Source: a gamma proteobacterium symbiont of Taylorina sp. (GTDB taxonomy: Bacteria > Pseudomonadota > Gammaproteobacteria > GRL18). From it: a DNA stretch of 64,000 nt. Under the pieces are notes generated by a model, which searched no databases, was not told the DNA's origin, and saw only the letters and a program-made list of their open reading frames with translations. The stretch is taken from contig JAHXIV010000007.1 in the NCBI GenBank assembly GCA_025655455.1, positions 186,001 through 250,000 of the forward strand, in the 5' to 3' direction. The translations under genes and the position numbers were made by a program. Shown piece by piece: positions 25,161 to 33,914 of the stretch; position 1 is the first letter of the stretch, and each line of letters starts with the position of its first letter.

Positions 25161-28031
25161 TTAGCCTATAATCCGAAGCCCTGCGGGTAATGACTCACCA
25201 AATACTCGCTGCTGATCCTTTGCATCCAGTGCTGCAACCTGTTCAACCATGTTTATCCAGCTCACTACACACTTTGAATTAATTAGCTTATCGATTACCG
25301 ACAACCTCACCGAATCATCAAGATCACGTTCTCGATCACCACTTTGTCGCGCTATCATACTAGCGGCCAATGCGGCGTGCCTGTTTTTATTCCAGTCCTG
25401 ATCTAATAAACAATCAATCCATTTGCCTGCCACATCCTTAGGCACCACTTTATGGGCGCTTCCATGAAAAGGTACACGGCTGCCAATTCTTCCCAGAGCC
25501 CACCATGAAGCATCAGGTTCTTTCGTTTTCTGCAATCGTTTTACCAGCCATCCGCCCACTTCTATCTTACTCTCAACAGGCAAATGCTCCAACACCGCTA
25601 CCAGCCGAACAATATCTTCATAAGATCTTGTTTTTAACAACTTTTCTGTTTTCTGATTTCTTGAGGCAGCCGGATTAATATACCTGGTTACATCCTTGTA
25701 GATTTTCTTTTGAGCCTCTTCTGTTAGTCCCCCGGCAACCCGACGCCATAATGTCCACCACTCTGACCAGGATTGTGACTCATTAGAAAATTGAACACCT
25801 TGTTGATAGTTTTCCCACAATGCATTCACTTGCCATTCATCTAAAGTATATCCAAATCCTGGTCGAAGACAATAGCCTGTCAAATTATTCCACAGTCTCT
25901 CATGTCGATTAGAGCGACGCCTTCGTTTAGCGCCTTTAGATAACTCCTTCGCTAGGGATCGTAACAGTGGCATATCCCAATCCGCTTTTTTCCCCAATAA
26001 TTTTTCCAGTAAAGGACGCAGGTTTTTCACTGCATTTTTATCTGCTGTTTTATCACTTAGTCCAAATACGACAGCTATCTTCTCTACCGCTTGTGCAAAA
26101 TTATTGGGTAGTTTCTGTTCTGCAGGTTCTCCACTGCCTTCGCTCTCGTGGCTGACAATGGGTGATCTCAGTTGAAATTCCAGTTCCCACGACTGTTTAT
26201 GCTCCTCCTTCGCCACACATTGCATTTGCAGTGTCCCCACCGCTGTCATATTTGCCACTACTTGCACGACAATTTCTTTTTTATGCTTCCCGGCTTTATC
26301 AAGCACAGTCACTAAAGGAGGTAAGGTCACAAAGTTTTCACTGTCTACGTCAATCAACTGGCCTGGAGTATAGGAGTTGTCAGATACTGTCGATATCAAA
26401 TCAAAAGAAACAGGCTGACCTAGTGTTAAGGAAAACTGCTTATCTTTTAATGCGATAGTTTCACCCTCAGAGCTTCCTTTTGGTAAAATACATACGGCTT
26501 TTTTCTCGGCATTGTTTTGATCATCAACCATTAAAAAATAACTTCGAGCAGAGCCGCCTTCGATTTTTGTCTGCCAGCCGCGTCGGGCTAATCCATAGGC
26601 CGAGGCGCCATAGGCAACGGCTCGATCCGGCCGATCATTATCAAGCACTGACAATGGTTCCTGTGACCGCTCCTGTGACCAATGGGCAAACAGTTCGAGT
26701 ACTCTATCAATAATCAATGGGCTATTAAACACACCACCGTTAAATAATATTGCGTCAGGAATCACCGGGTCTTTTAATTCAGCATCGGCATCTAGCCCCA
26801 ACGCTGTACCACAGGCAATTTGGTGGCGTCTGAGAAAAGAGGCAATATGCTTGCTAACGGCCGGATCCGAAGCATAATTCAAACCAAACTCGACAACACC
26901 GGCTCGCCTCTGTTGCGGCATATCATCAAATGTTGTCAATGGAAAGAAACCGTCAATGACCATATCGTGCACATCAGATTTGCGCACCTGAGTTTTACGG
27001 GCACCGCCAATTAATTTAGAGCCACTTCCTAATACAGTAATAGTGGCTAAATCAGGAGCATCCGACGATAACAACAGTTCTTTCGCCTTGCGGCTTTGCT
27101 GAATCAGTTGAGAAAGTGCTGACGCCGTTAATTTCTTTCCGCCCTTTGTCACCTGTTTCTCTGCTTGATGGGCTATCGCTAAATCAACGTTATCGCCACC
27201 TAACATCAAATGATCGCCAACAGCCACACGTTTTAAATCAATATCGTCACCATCAACCGAAACACTAATCAGGCTAAGATCCGTAGTACCGCCACCTAAA
27301 TCACATACCAAAATTAAGCGGGTATCAGCCAGCTTTTCTGCAGCTGCGTCCTGGTGTCGATACAACCAGTCATAGACAACAGCTTGCGGCTCTTCCAGTA
27401 ACAGCAAGTCGCTTAGACCTGCTAACTTCGCCGCTTGCAGCGTAAGTGATCGTGCTGCTTCATCGAAAGAAGCTGGAATGGTAATGACTATTTCCTGCTT
27501 AGCGAGAGGGCTATCAGGAAAACGTTGATCCCACGCATAACGTATATGAGAAAGGAAACTGGCACTTGCTACAACGGGTGATACCCTGGCAACTCCCTCT
27601 GCTGCGGACCACGGCAAAATCGCTGCCTGCCTGTCGACTGAGGGATGAGAGAGCCAGCTTTTTGCACTAACAACCCCCCTGCCATCAACTTTACTATTCA
27701 GCTCTCTGGCCCAGTCTCCGACAATTGCCTCTTCTAAATCACCTCTAAGCGGCTGCGCATTCTTTTTATGCTGCCAGGGCATTGCCGAATCTTCAGGTCT
27801 GATTTCACCGGCGGTAGGGTGATAACGAAAAGAAGGTAAATAAGGACGGGCTGCAATTTCTCCCGGTGCTATCAATTGTTCAATTTCAAACAGCTCTATT
27901 ATTGGCTGCTTTGAGGGCTTTGAGTTTTTTGCTGACTGCGCCAGCGTTAGATCACAATAAGTCACAACACAGTGCGTGGTGCCTAAATCGATGCCTACAA
28001 TATAACTGGAGCCGCCTGCTTGCTTATTCAT
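25161..28031 (-). CDS. Large Hsp70-family protein with C-terminal extension
   Basis: 956 residues. The N-terminal ATPase domain starts VGIDLGTTHCVVTY (phosphate 1) and has LVCDLGGGTTDLSL (phosphate 2) and AILFNGGVFNSP (adenosine region). After about residue 560 comes a substrate-domain-like beta region, then about 300 residues of helical sequence (DUF3731-like) that DnaK does not have. It is the downstream member of a two-Hsp70 unit, starting 106 bases after the upstream gene's stop. No DnaJ or GrpE gene is near. The client and role are unknown. Such paired genes next to DUF2760 proteins recur in proteobacteria, as I recall. Confidence 0.88.
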   Translation of the reverse strand: MNKQAGGSSYIVGIDLGTTHCVVTYCDLTLAQSAKNSKPSKQPIIELFEIEQLIAPGEIAARPYLPSFRYHPTAGEIRPEDSAMPWQHKKNAQPLRGDLEEAIVGDWARELNSKVDGRGVVSAKSWLSHPSVDRQAAILPWSAAEGVARVSPVVASASFLSHIRYAWDQRFPDSPLAKQEIVITIPASFDEAARSLTLQAAKLAGLSDLLLLEEPQAVVYDWLYRHQDAAAEKLADTRLILVCDLGGGTTDLSLISVSVDGDDIDLKRVAVGDHLMLGGDNVDLAIAHQAEKQVTKGGKKLTASALSQLIQQSRKAKELLLSSDAPDLATITVLGSGSKLIGGARKTQVRKSDVHDMVIDGFFPLTTFDDMPQQRRAGVVEFGLNYASDPAVSKHIASFLRRHQIACGTALGLDADAELKDPVIPDAILFNGGVFNSPLIIDRVLELFAHWSQERSQEPLSVLDNDRPDRAVAYGASAYGLARRGWQTKIEGGSARSYFLMVDDQNNAEKKAVCILPKGSSEGETIALKDKQFSLTLGQPVSFDLISTVSDNSYTPGQLIDVDSENFVTLPPLVTVLDKAGKHKKEIVVQVVANMTAVGTLQMQCVAKEEHKQSWELEFQLRSPIVSHESEGSGEPAEQKLPNNFAQAVEKIAVVFGLSDKTADKNAVKNLRPLLEKLLGKKADWDMPLLRSLAKELSKGAKRRRRSNRHERLWNNLTGYCLRPGFGYTLDEWQVNALWENYQQGVQFSNESQSWSEWWTLWRRVAGGLTEEAQKKIYKDVTRYINPAASRNQKTEKLLKTRSYEDIVRLVAVLEHLPVESKIEVGGWLVKRLQKTKEPDASWWALGRIGSRVPFHGSAHKVVPKDVAGKWIDCLLDQDWNKNRHAALAASMIARQSGDRERDLDDSVRLSVIDKLINSKCVVSWINMVEQVAALDAKDQQRVFGESLPAGLRIIG

Positions 28032-28137
28032 TGTTACTCATTTATTTTCTATCAGCCATCATCTGCTGTTGATGACAATTAATTCTAATATCCGCTGGTT
28101 GCAATGTTAATAAGTGCGATGTTGATTGTTGCTGCTA

Positions 28138-29982
28138 TCAACTGTCTCTGACATCTAACTCGACATTCCATCGCTCAGCGCCGTTCACTGGCAACGCTTC
28201 AAGCCTGATCGTGCCAACTTCAGTGACTGTTGCTGCTAGATGAACGGGTACAATCTCACCTTTTGTACGGCCTTCAATTGGCAATGTTGCCTGTATTTCA
28301 GGCAGCTCTTCTAATTCACCATCATTCCAGTCTTCCAATATTTCTCCAGGTTGATCTTCCCGCCGGGTAGCAGACCCATAGAATCGAAAACGCACAGGTT
28401 CGCCAACTATTAATCCGAACTCTTCGTTATCGATCATGACATCCGTTCCCTCCTCCATTCCAAATGGGGCAACACATAAGGCCTGTATAGGAGGTTCCAT
28501 GCCCGGCACTGCCGGCATCGAACTCTCTACGCCAATGTAATAAGCATTGGCAATACCACCTCGAATTCGAACCCCTTTACCCTGCCTGACATAGCCATAA
28601 TAAGCAGCCCCCTTCGCTACCGCTAAATCCAGATCAGCCCCTTCTAATAATCGAGCGGCTGCGGCGCCATCACTGCTTAGCCAGTCGTTAATGATATTGA
28701 GTACTTTGTTTGCTAAAATGGGGGCTTTCAGCACACCGCCATTCAATAAAATAGCGCTTGGTTTAATAAAGGAACCACTGGCTCCCTCAAACCCTTCAAC
28801 ATCGTCCATAGCATCTACCTGCTTACTGAGAAATGCTGCCAGGTGGCGAGTGACCGCTGCATCTTGTGCATAGGGCAAGCCCAGTTTAGTTAATGCCGCT
28901 CGGGGATTATGCACAGGATGTTCATCCACGGACACCTGTGGAAAGAATCCTTCGATTAATGTTTGCTCAATGTCTTGTCTCGTTAATTCGGCTCTTAGCG
29001 TACCGCCCATTAATCTGGAGCCTCTACTGGGTACAACCAGCGGTACAGAATCCACACCGGGATCAGCAAGCAAAGTCTCTTTAGCATCTCTACAGCCATG
29101 GGTTAAAGCAATGACTTGCCAGGCTTGTAATTTTTTACCCTGCTGCGCCAGCCTGGCCTTAATTCTATAGGCCAGTGCTAAATCCATATTGTCTCCACCC
29201 AACAAAATATGGTCGCCTACAGCAATACGATTTAAGGTGAGGTTCCCTTCATCTTCTGTCACTGCAATCAACGACAAATCTGTTGTGCCGCCACCTATAT
29301 CCACCACCAGGATGATATCGCCTACCATTACCTGCTCACGCCATGTTTTACCAGCCTGATGAATCCAGCTATAAACTGCAGCCTGAGGCTCTTCCAAAAG
29401 CGTCAAATGCTGAAACCCTGTTGCACGTGCGGCTTCGGCAGTCAGTTCCCTTGCAGCCGGATCAAATGAAGCGGGAACCGTGATTATAAGCTGTTGATTT
29501 TCTATTGGGTTATCACTGTTCGAGTGATTCCAGGATGATTTAAGGTGTTCCAGATAAGCAATGGTGGCCTCAAAAGGTGATATTTTTTCCACTTCTTCCG
29601 GGCTTTCTAAAGGCAGGAATGCTGAACGTCGATCCACCCCAGCATGACATAACCAGCTCTTTGCACTGGATATGAGTCGTATCGGTGTTTTGCTCCCCAT
29701 CTTCCTCGCCAGTTCTCCCACCAATTGGTTGGGCGCTCCATTCCAGGGTAAGGCTAAATCACCTGAAGCAACTTCCGACTCATGAAACTGATAGATGAAC
29801 GACGGCAGTTGCAGCCGCTCATCTATGCTGCCAGGAGCTGTTAACTGGGGAATAAATAACACTTCCTGTTTTATTGCATCGGTCTTCGCCGCCTCATCAG
29901 CCATCTGCAAATCCAGATAGGACAAAACACAGTGGGTTGTTCCCAGGTCAATCCCAATACTGTACTGGCTCTTATCTAACAT
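28138..29982 (-). CDS. Hsp70-family protein
   Basis: 614 residues from the ATG at 29982, chosen because AGGGG lies 8 bases before it; an ATG at 30000 lacks a site. ATPase motifs: GIDLGTTHCVLSY, VVDIGGGTTDLSL and AILLNGGVLKAP. The substrate domain is short, and the protein ends without the DnaK lid or EEVD-like tail. The start codon and Shine-Dalgarno fall inside palindromic repeat copy F, so the first residues (MLDKS) are repeat-encoded. It lies between the DUF2760 gene and the longer Hsp70 gene, all on one strand. Confidence 0.87.
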   Translation of the reverse strand: MLDKSQYSIGIDLGTTHCVLSYLDLQMADEAAKTDAIKQEVLFIPQLTAPGSIDERLQLPSFIYQFHESEVASGDLALPWNGAPNQLVGELARKMGSKTPIRLISSAKSWLCHAGVDRRSAFLPLESPEEVEKISPFEATIAYLEHLKSSWNHSNSDNPIENQQLIITVPASFDPAARELTAEAARATGFQHLTLLEEPQAAVYSWIHQAGKTWREQVMVGDIILVVDIGGGTTDLSLIAVTEDEGNLTLNRIAVGDHILLGGDNMDLALAYRIKARLAQQGKKLQAWQVIALTHGCRDAKETLLADPGVDSVPLVVPSRGSRLMGGTLRAELTRQDIEQTLIEGFFPQVSVDEHPVHNPRAALTKLGLPYAQDAAVTRHLAAFLSKQVDAMDDVEGFEGASGSFIKPSAILLNGGVLKAPILANKVLNIINDWLSSDGAAAARLLEGADLDLAVAKGAAYYGYVRQGKGVRIRGGIANAYYIGVESSMPAVPGMEPPIQALCVAPFGMEEGTDVMIDNEEFGLIVGEPVRFRFYGSATRREDQPGEILEDWNDGELEELPEIQATLPIEGRTKGEIVPVHLAATVTEVGTIRLEALPVNGAERWNVELDVRDS

Positions 29983-30057
29983 GAAATTATCCCCTGACAT
30001 ATTTGCTTTTGTATGTTGGCAAAATAACAGTGGAAAATTTCATTTGGCTGACGGCTC
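29969..30057 (-). repeat. Palindromic repeat, copy F, spanning a gene junction
   Basis: On the minus strand it runs from the DUF2760 stop codon (GAGCCGTCAGCCAAATGAAA) to TTTCATGTTAGATAAGAG, which includes the ATG and first codons of the Hsp70 gene. The core has diverged (CACTGTTATTTTGCCAAC) but both ends match the other copies closely. Confidence 0.72.
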
Positions 30058-30700
30058 ATAACTCTACTTCAGCTGCTGCAACGATAGTGGTATCGTGCCC
30101 AGCGGACAATTTAGGCAGATTGACTGCTTCCGCACGCCATCCACGATGGATAAGCGTTCCCGTAAAAGGTGCTGCACCAACAACATTACCCGTTAATCTA
30201 ACTTCTGACGCATTAAAACCCTCCGCCAAAGTAACACGGCTCTCTTCATCTTCTGATCGAATCGGACTTAAGGTAAAGTATTCATTGATCGCTTTTTTGC
30301 TACCCTCATGCACTACGCGGGCAGCCGCACCGACTTCCTCGTCGGAGTAGACCCCAATTTCCTCTTGCACAAAATCAATTAATCGGGCTTCTTGCTGTAG
30401 TAAACCCAAAAACTGCAGAGCCGATTCTGGTGATGACTGTTTAATAGTTGATGACTCCTTAACAGTTGATGACTCTTTAACAGCAGGAACAGCTGTGGAA
30501 TCAATTTTATTATCATCAGTATCAGTGACTTCAATTGATGGAGTATCATTTGTCGTACTATCATCCATTTCTGTATCAACTAAAATACGTTTTGAGGGTT
30601 TCAGTAGAAATGCAAAAAACAGGATCACGGCGATACCTGCTAACGTAATGTGAGCCAGGTCAAATGTGGCTGGCAATTGTAGAGTTAAATCAAAATTCAT
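30056..30700 (-). CDS. DUF2760-like membrane-anchored protein
   Basis: About 214 residues from the ATG at 30700, which has AGGAAA 8 bases upstream; an earlier ATG is six codons away. An N-terminal segment (LAHITLAGIAVILFFAFLL) is a membrane helix. A Ser/Thr/Asp-rich linker follows, with a near-repeated VKESSTVKESS stretch. The last 130 residues form the conserved part (LQFLGLLQQEARLIDFVQEE, GAAARVVHEG). It is the first gene of the Hsp70 pair unit and may tether or regulate the Hsp70s at the membrane. No biochemical function is known to me. Confidence 0.75.
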   Translation of the reverse strand: MNFDLTLQLPATFDLAHITLAGIAVILFFAFLLKPSKRILVDTEMDDSTTNDTPSIEVTDTDDNKIDSTAVPAVKESSTVKESSTIKQSSPESALQFLGLLQQEARLIDFVQEEIGVYSDEEVGAAARVVHEGSKKAINEYFTLSPIRSEDEESRVTLAEGFNASEVRLTGNVVGAAPFTGTLIHRGWRAEAVNLPKLSAGHDTTIVAAAEVEL

Positions 30701-30746
30701 GGTTAAGTTTCCTATCAAACATAAACAGCCTTGAGCGAATAAAGAG

Positions 30747-30811
30747 TTGCCCCTGTCTTATTTGCAAGGGCTCTTAATAATCAAAAAAAGGTGTCATATT
30801 GCCAGGGGCAA
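30747..30811. repeat. Inverted repeat, possibly a decayed seventh palindromic copy
   Basis: TTGCCCCTG (30747-30755) and CAGGGGCAA (30803-30811) are perfect inverted arms. Between them, CTGTCTTATTTGCAA (30753-30767) is identical to a stretch of copy A and nearly so to copy C. The ends of the family are missing. The remaining bases of the 30719-31014 gap hold no gene. Confidence 0.4.
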
Positions 30812-31014
30812 AACATCACAGGCTCCTAGCTCAGTAGCTAATATAAAGTCTTGTTATAACCTTTGATTTGGATATTTTCAATTAAAACTACTTCTAAAAC
30901 ACAAAATAAATGGTTTATAGGTTGTTTTTTTGTGATAAATGTTACAAAACAGCAATCTTGGCGGTAGAAACAAATTAGCCCCGGGCAAAACATGTGGTCT
31001 TGATGAAGCGAAAT

Positions 31015-31665
31015 TTAAATCGCAGTTCGTATCCAGGTATCTTTAAGCCGTTTTGCCAACACCGACCCTAAAATAATTTGGAATGCTGCACGAAGATCAG
31101 AATTTTTATCAAGATAACTTTTTAAACGATCTTTCGGCCAGAATACATAGCGAGTCGCTTCAGTTGCTACAACATTGGCGGCCGCGACTTCATCAGTAAA
31201 GTAACTTAGTTCTCCAATAAACTGTCCTGCATGTAGTTCACTTACTTTCTTACCATCTAATTCGACGTCGGCCTTACCTGAATAGATCAATATTAGTCTT
31301 TCAAGTGGTTCATCCCTGGAGACAAAACATTCACCTGGATCTGCATTTTCCCAACTGGAAAGTTTAAGAATCTTTTTCATGTCACGAGGCGTTAAAGTGT
31401 GAAAAGCGATTTGGCAGAGTCGTTGTTCATCTTCACTCAACTTTACCGGTCTGCGCTCAAGCAATAATCGAACAATCCAGAAAATATTGAATATCATGAA
31501 AACCAAATTCCAAAATATTGGCGGGTAAAGCGGGTCTGGCCGAAAGTAAAAATACGGAAGCATAAAACATGCTGCGGCAATAGTTAAAATACGCAGCCAG
31601 AGTATATCTCGCATGCTATAGGAAAAAAGGTACAAAACATTTGCAATGTGGACAAAATATTCCAT
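31015..31665 (-). CDS. Popeye-like membrane protein with cyclic-nucleotide-binding domain
   Basis: 216 residues from the ATG at 31665; longer frames upstream run into transposase-derived sequence. Three short membrane segments (about residues 3-75) precede a cNMP-binding beta-roll (SGKADVELDGKKVSELHAGQFIGELSYF, split here as two strands around the phosphate cassette GELSYF). The usual Arg of a cAMP-binding cassette is not seen (VAAANVVA), so ligand binding is uncertain. The arrangement matches bacterial Popeye-domain proteins. It lies on the same strand as the DUF2760-Hsp70 unit, about 300 bases upstream. The role is unknown. Confidence 0.72.
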   Translation of the reverse strand: MEYFVHIANVLYLFSYSMRDILWLRILTIAAACFMLPYFYFRPDPLYPPIFWNLVFMIFNIFWIVRLLLERRPVKLSEDEQRLCQIAFHTLTPRDMKKILKLSSWENADPGECFVSRDEPLERLILIYSGKADVELDGKKVSELHAGQFIGELSYFTDEVAAANVVATEATRYVFWPKDRLKSYLDKNSDLRAAFQIILGSVLAKRLKDTWIRTAI

Positions 31666-31682
31666 CGCCAGGCTCCTTTGTT

Positions 31683-32296
31683 TCAAATATTGACATTCTC
31701 TCTCACCCCAGTCCCACAGGCTATCAAGCGGTGACCACACTGAACACATTTAAATTCTGCCTGAGTTTGTCGGTTACCCTTGTTTCTATGATAGCACATT
31801 GGAGATGTTTGACTGGTGTATTTCGGATCAACAAACAACATTTGAGCACCTGGCCAGAATTGTTTGTATTCCAGAAAGGTCTTGAACAGTCCCCAGCTCT
31901 GATCGAGTATGACTCGGTTCAAGCCTGATTTTTGTTTCACCATCCGTCCATGATTATTCGTATCACGTTTCACTGATTTCGTCATCTGGTAGAAAGCAAC
32001 CGCTATGGGTTCAGGTAATTCAATTTCAACCTGAATGGAAACAAACCAGTGATCTCCCTGATGTGAAACGGTAACATTTTTTGCCGTAACCTCTGACTCT
32101 CTGGATTTTCTAAAATTAACCCAACCAATTTTGGGCAGAAAAATTCTTTTACCTTCAATTTTTAAACCTTGAGGCAGAGTAAAACTATCTCTATCTCTAT
32201 CTCCTCGTTTCTTAAATGCGGGTATTTTCTTAAACGGTTGTTTTTGTCAAATGCATCCTTAAAGGCTCGTTCAAATTGTTTTAAGGTTTGTTCCAA
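31683..32296 (-). pseudogene. IS200/IS605-type TnpB remnant with its catalytic core deleted
   Basis: The C-terminal part reads KSGLNRVILDQSW, FKTFLEYKQFWPGAQ and VDPKYTSQTSPMC with CVQCGH, the TnpB zinc-ribbon region. Upstream in the same frame are KRIFLPKIGWVNFRKS and SIQVEIELPEP, which belong to the N-terminal half. The two halves are joined directly (FYQMTKSVKRD), so roughly 100 or more residues are gone, including the first RuvC acidic residues. One zinc-binding Cys is Ser (SQTSPMC). A frameshift near 32222 separates a further N-terminal piece (LEQTLKQFERAFKDAFD). No transposase TnpA or intact ends are visible. Confidence 0.72.
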
Positions 32297-32617
32297 TGGG
32301 GATTATTTGTGTCCGCAGGCCGGAGCCTTCCGGATTGATAAGATCACTGTCTTTGGCTGCCATTCACTGATTTAGGGAGGTAGAAAAAAAAGTATAAATT
32401 AGGGGCTATTTTTTCGCAGCTTTTATGGCTGAGAATATTGCTCGCATTAAATAAAGCACACTGCTTTGCAGCGTGTTTCCTACCATTGAGTTTCAAAAAG
32501 ATATTTTCATATATAGAGATAGACCGGGCTTATCCAACACAGGATAAGATTGTGGCTTCGTACAATCTATCCTGTTCGTTATAAAATATTTCTTGAAAAG
32601 CTGTATTTATTATCGTA
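32297..32617. other. Intergenic region with a strong stem-loop
   Basis: No gene is seen. The stem-loop at 32539-32575 pairs ACAGGATAAGATTGT with ACAATCTATCCTGT, with one extra A in the left arm and a short loop. On the minus strand it is flanked by ATAAC on one side and GTTGGAT on the other, the latter fitting the attC core GTTRRRY. It could be a cassette recombination site of the PIN toxin unit or simply its terminator. Confidence 0.4.
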
Positions 32618-32995
32618 TTAAGGCTGAAACTTAATAAGCTCAAGTTCTTTAATTATTTTGTAATGCTTTGTATTTCCTGTTATCAGTGGAATGCCATGAG
32701 AGACAGCTGTTGCTACAATTAAAGCATCTGCAAGTTGCATAGAATGACTTAAAAAATGCTGTTCAATATAAAACATTGCTCTGCTTGATATTTCTTCAGT
32801 AACATAGTTGATTTTTGTTTCCCAAGATTTTAAAGCTTTACGTAATAAATTTAATTCATTTTTGTTTCTCATACCTTGAACTAATTCCATGTATGTTATT
32901 ACTGAAATACTAAAACCATTATACTTTTCTATAGTATTGAGGGCTTTCATGTTTCCATTCATATACCAAATAATTACATCGGTATCAATTAACAT
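32618..32995 (-). CDS. PIN-domain toxin (VapC type)
   Basis: 125 residues. Acidic PIN residues are visible: D4 in MLIDTDV, E in TYMELVQG, and D in LADALIVATA, near residue 90. VapC toxins are Mg-dependent endoribonucleases that cut tRNA or rRNA. The start overlaps the antitoxin stop by 11 bases, so the order is antitoxin then toxin. The family is clear; the RNA target is not known. Confidence 0.9.
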   Translation of the reverse strand: MLIDTDVIIWYMNGNMKALNTIEKYNGFSISVITYMELVQGMRNKNELNLLRKALKSWETKINYVTEEISSRAMFYIEQHFLSHSMQLADALIVATAVSHGIPLITGNTKHYKIIKELELIKFQP

Positions 32996-33230
32996 TAAAT
33001 CTGTCTTGCCTTATATTTCGAACATGATTCTTTACATCTTGAGTCTGAGGATTATCCTTCCAGATACCAAATAGCTCATTTTGAGTTTTTAAGTCCTCAT
33101 TTTCATCATCTATAGGGACTAATTTAGCACAAGATTTTCCATGGTAGCTTATGACAACCTCCTCACCTCTTTTAACTGTGTTAAGCAACTCTGTAGAATG
33201 AAATCTAAGATCTTTTGCTGTTGCTTGCAT
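32985..33230 (-). CDS. Phd/YefM-type antitoxin
   Basis: About 81 residues from the ATG at 33230, which has a GAGG site; an earlier in-frame start is four codons up. The N-terminal DNA-binding region is MQATAKDLRFHSTELLNTVK followed by RGEEVVISYHGK and AKLVPID, the Phd/YefM pattern. The C-terminal tail should wrap the PIN toxin. It likely represses its own operon through the inverted repeat at 33255-33283. Confidence 0.88.
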   Translation of the reverse strand: MQATAKDLRFHSTELLNTVKRGEEVVISYHGKSCAKLVPIDDENEDLKTQNELFGIWKDNPQTQDVKNHVRNIRQDRFNVN

Positions 33231-33254
33231 AACATACCTCATTAAATATTTTAA

Positions 33255-33283
33255 AAAGTTTATATTTTAAATATGTAAACTTT
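33255..33283 (-). promoter_or_regulatory. Inverted repeat, probable antitoxin operator
   Basis: AAAGTTTA (33255-33262) and TAAACTTT (33276-33283) are perfect 8-base inverted arms, 25 bases upstream of the antitoxin start. Autoregulatory sites of this kind are usual for Phd/VapC pairs. Confidence 0.55.
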
Positions 33284-33505
33284 GTCATATAAAAAGTCAA
33301 GCTGCAGGTGTATTTTCTTGTATAACGTTGTCATAATTTGGATCTAGGTCAAGGAAAGATGTAATTGAAAAATGACTCTCTTTCATCAAAACTCATAACT
33401 TTTTTAAAATCGCTAAGACCCAGTGATAAAATTCATGACTTTGTTATATGTTTTGTTAATATTTGATACACAATGTAGTACAAATATGAACACTGGATAA
33501 CTATT

Positions 33506-33790
33506 ATGAAAACTGAAATGCTTACAACCCGTATTGACCATGATACTAAATTGGCTTTTATCCACATTTGTGATGAGGTTGGGTTAAGCCCATCACAAGC
33601 TATTAAATTATTTGCACGTGCTGTTATCAATTATGGCGGCATTCCATTTGAACTTAAAGCAAAACAACCAAATTCTGTGACTGTAGCCGCTATTCAGGAG
33701 CTTTCACAAGGAAAAGGGCACAAAGCTGAGAGTGTAACCAGCCTAATTGCAGAGTTAACAGAAGACAAAGTGACAAATGTACACTCTTGA
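33506..33790 (+). CDS. RelB/DinJ-type antitoxin
   Basis: 94 residues. The ribbon-helix-helix start (MLTTRIDHDTKLAFIHICDEVGLSPSQAIKLF, split by my reading into one strand and two helices) and YGGIPFEL are typical of RelB/DinJ. The toxin partner that overlaps its end is truncated (33777-33851), so the antitoxin seems to have outlived its toxin. The sequence from 33231 to 33505, apart from the operator, shows no gene. Confidence 0.85.
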   Translation: MKTEMLTTRIDHDTKLAFIHICDEVGLSPSQAIKLFARAVINYGGIPFELKAKQPNSVTVAAIQELSQGKGHKAESVTSLIAELTEDKVTNVHS

Positions 33791-33851
33791 TTACTCACCC
33801 CAATTTAAAAAAGATTTGATTTTGTCACCTAGGCAGAAAATTAAGCTCTAA
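33777..33851 (+). pseudogene. Truncated YafQ/RelE-type toxin
   Basis: The frame starts MYTLDYSPQFKKDLIL, the usual N-terminus of YafQ-like mRNA interferases, and stops after 24 codons where the family continues for about 90. It overlaps the RelB/DinJ-type gene end by 14 bases as intact pairs do. All catalytic residues (C-terminal) are gone. Confidence 0.7.
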
Positions 33852-33885
33852 ATTTATAGATAAATATCTAGCCTGTGCTAGAATT

Positions 33886-33903
33886 AAAGTACAATTGTAC
33901 TTT
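33886..33903 (+). promoter_or_regulatory. Perfect 18-base palindrome before a PIN toxin pair
   Basis: AAAGTACAATTGTACTTT lies 11 bases before the start codon at 33915. It is probably the autoregulatory operator of the toxin-antitoxin pair. Confidence 0.65.
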
Positions 33904-33914
33904 TAGGTATATCT

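Noticed and set aside
31666-31749. Longer N-terminus for the Popeye-like protein
   Set aside because: The 28 extra residues (MCSVWSPLDSLWDWG...) come from the TnpB remnant in another frame; the ATG at 31665 starts the conserved membrane segment.
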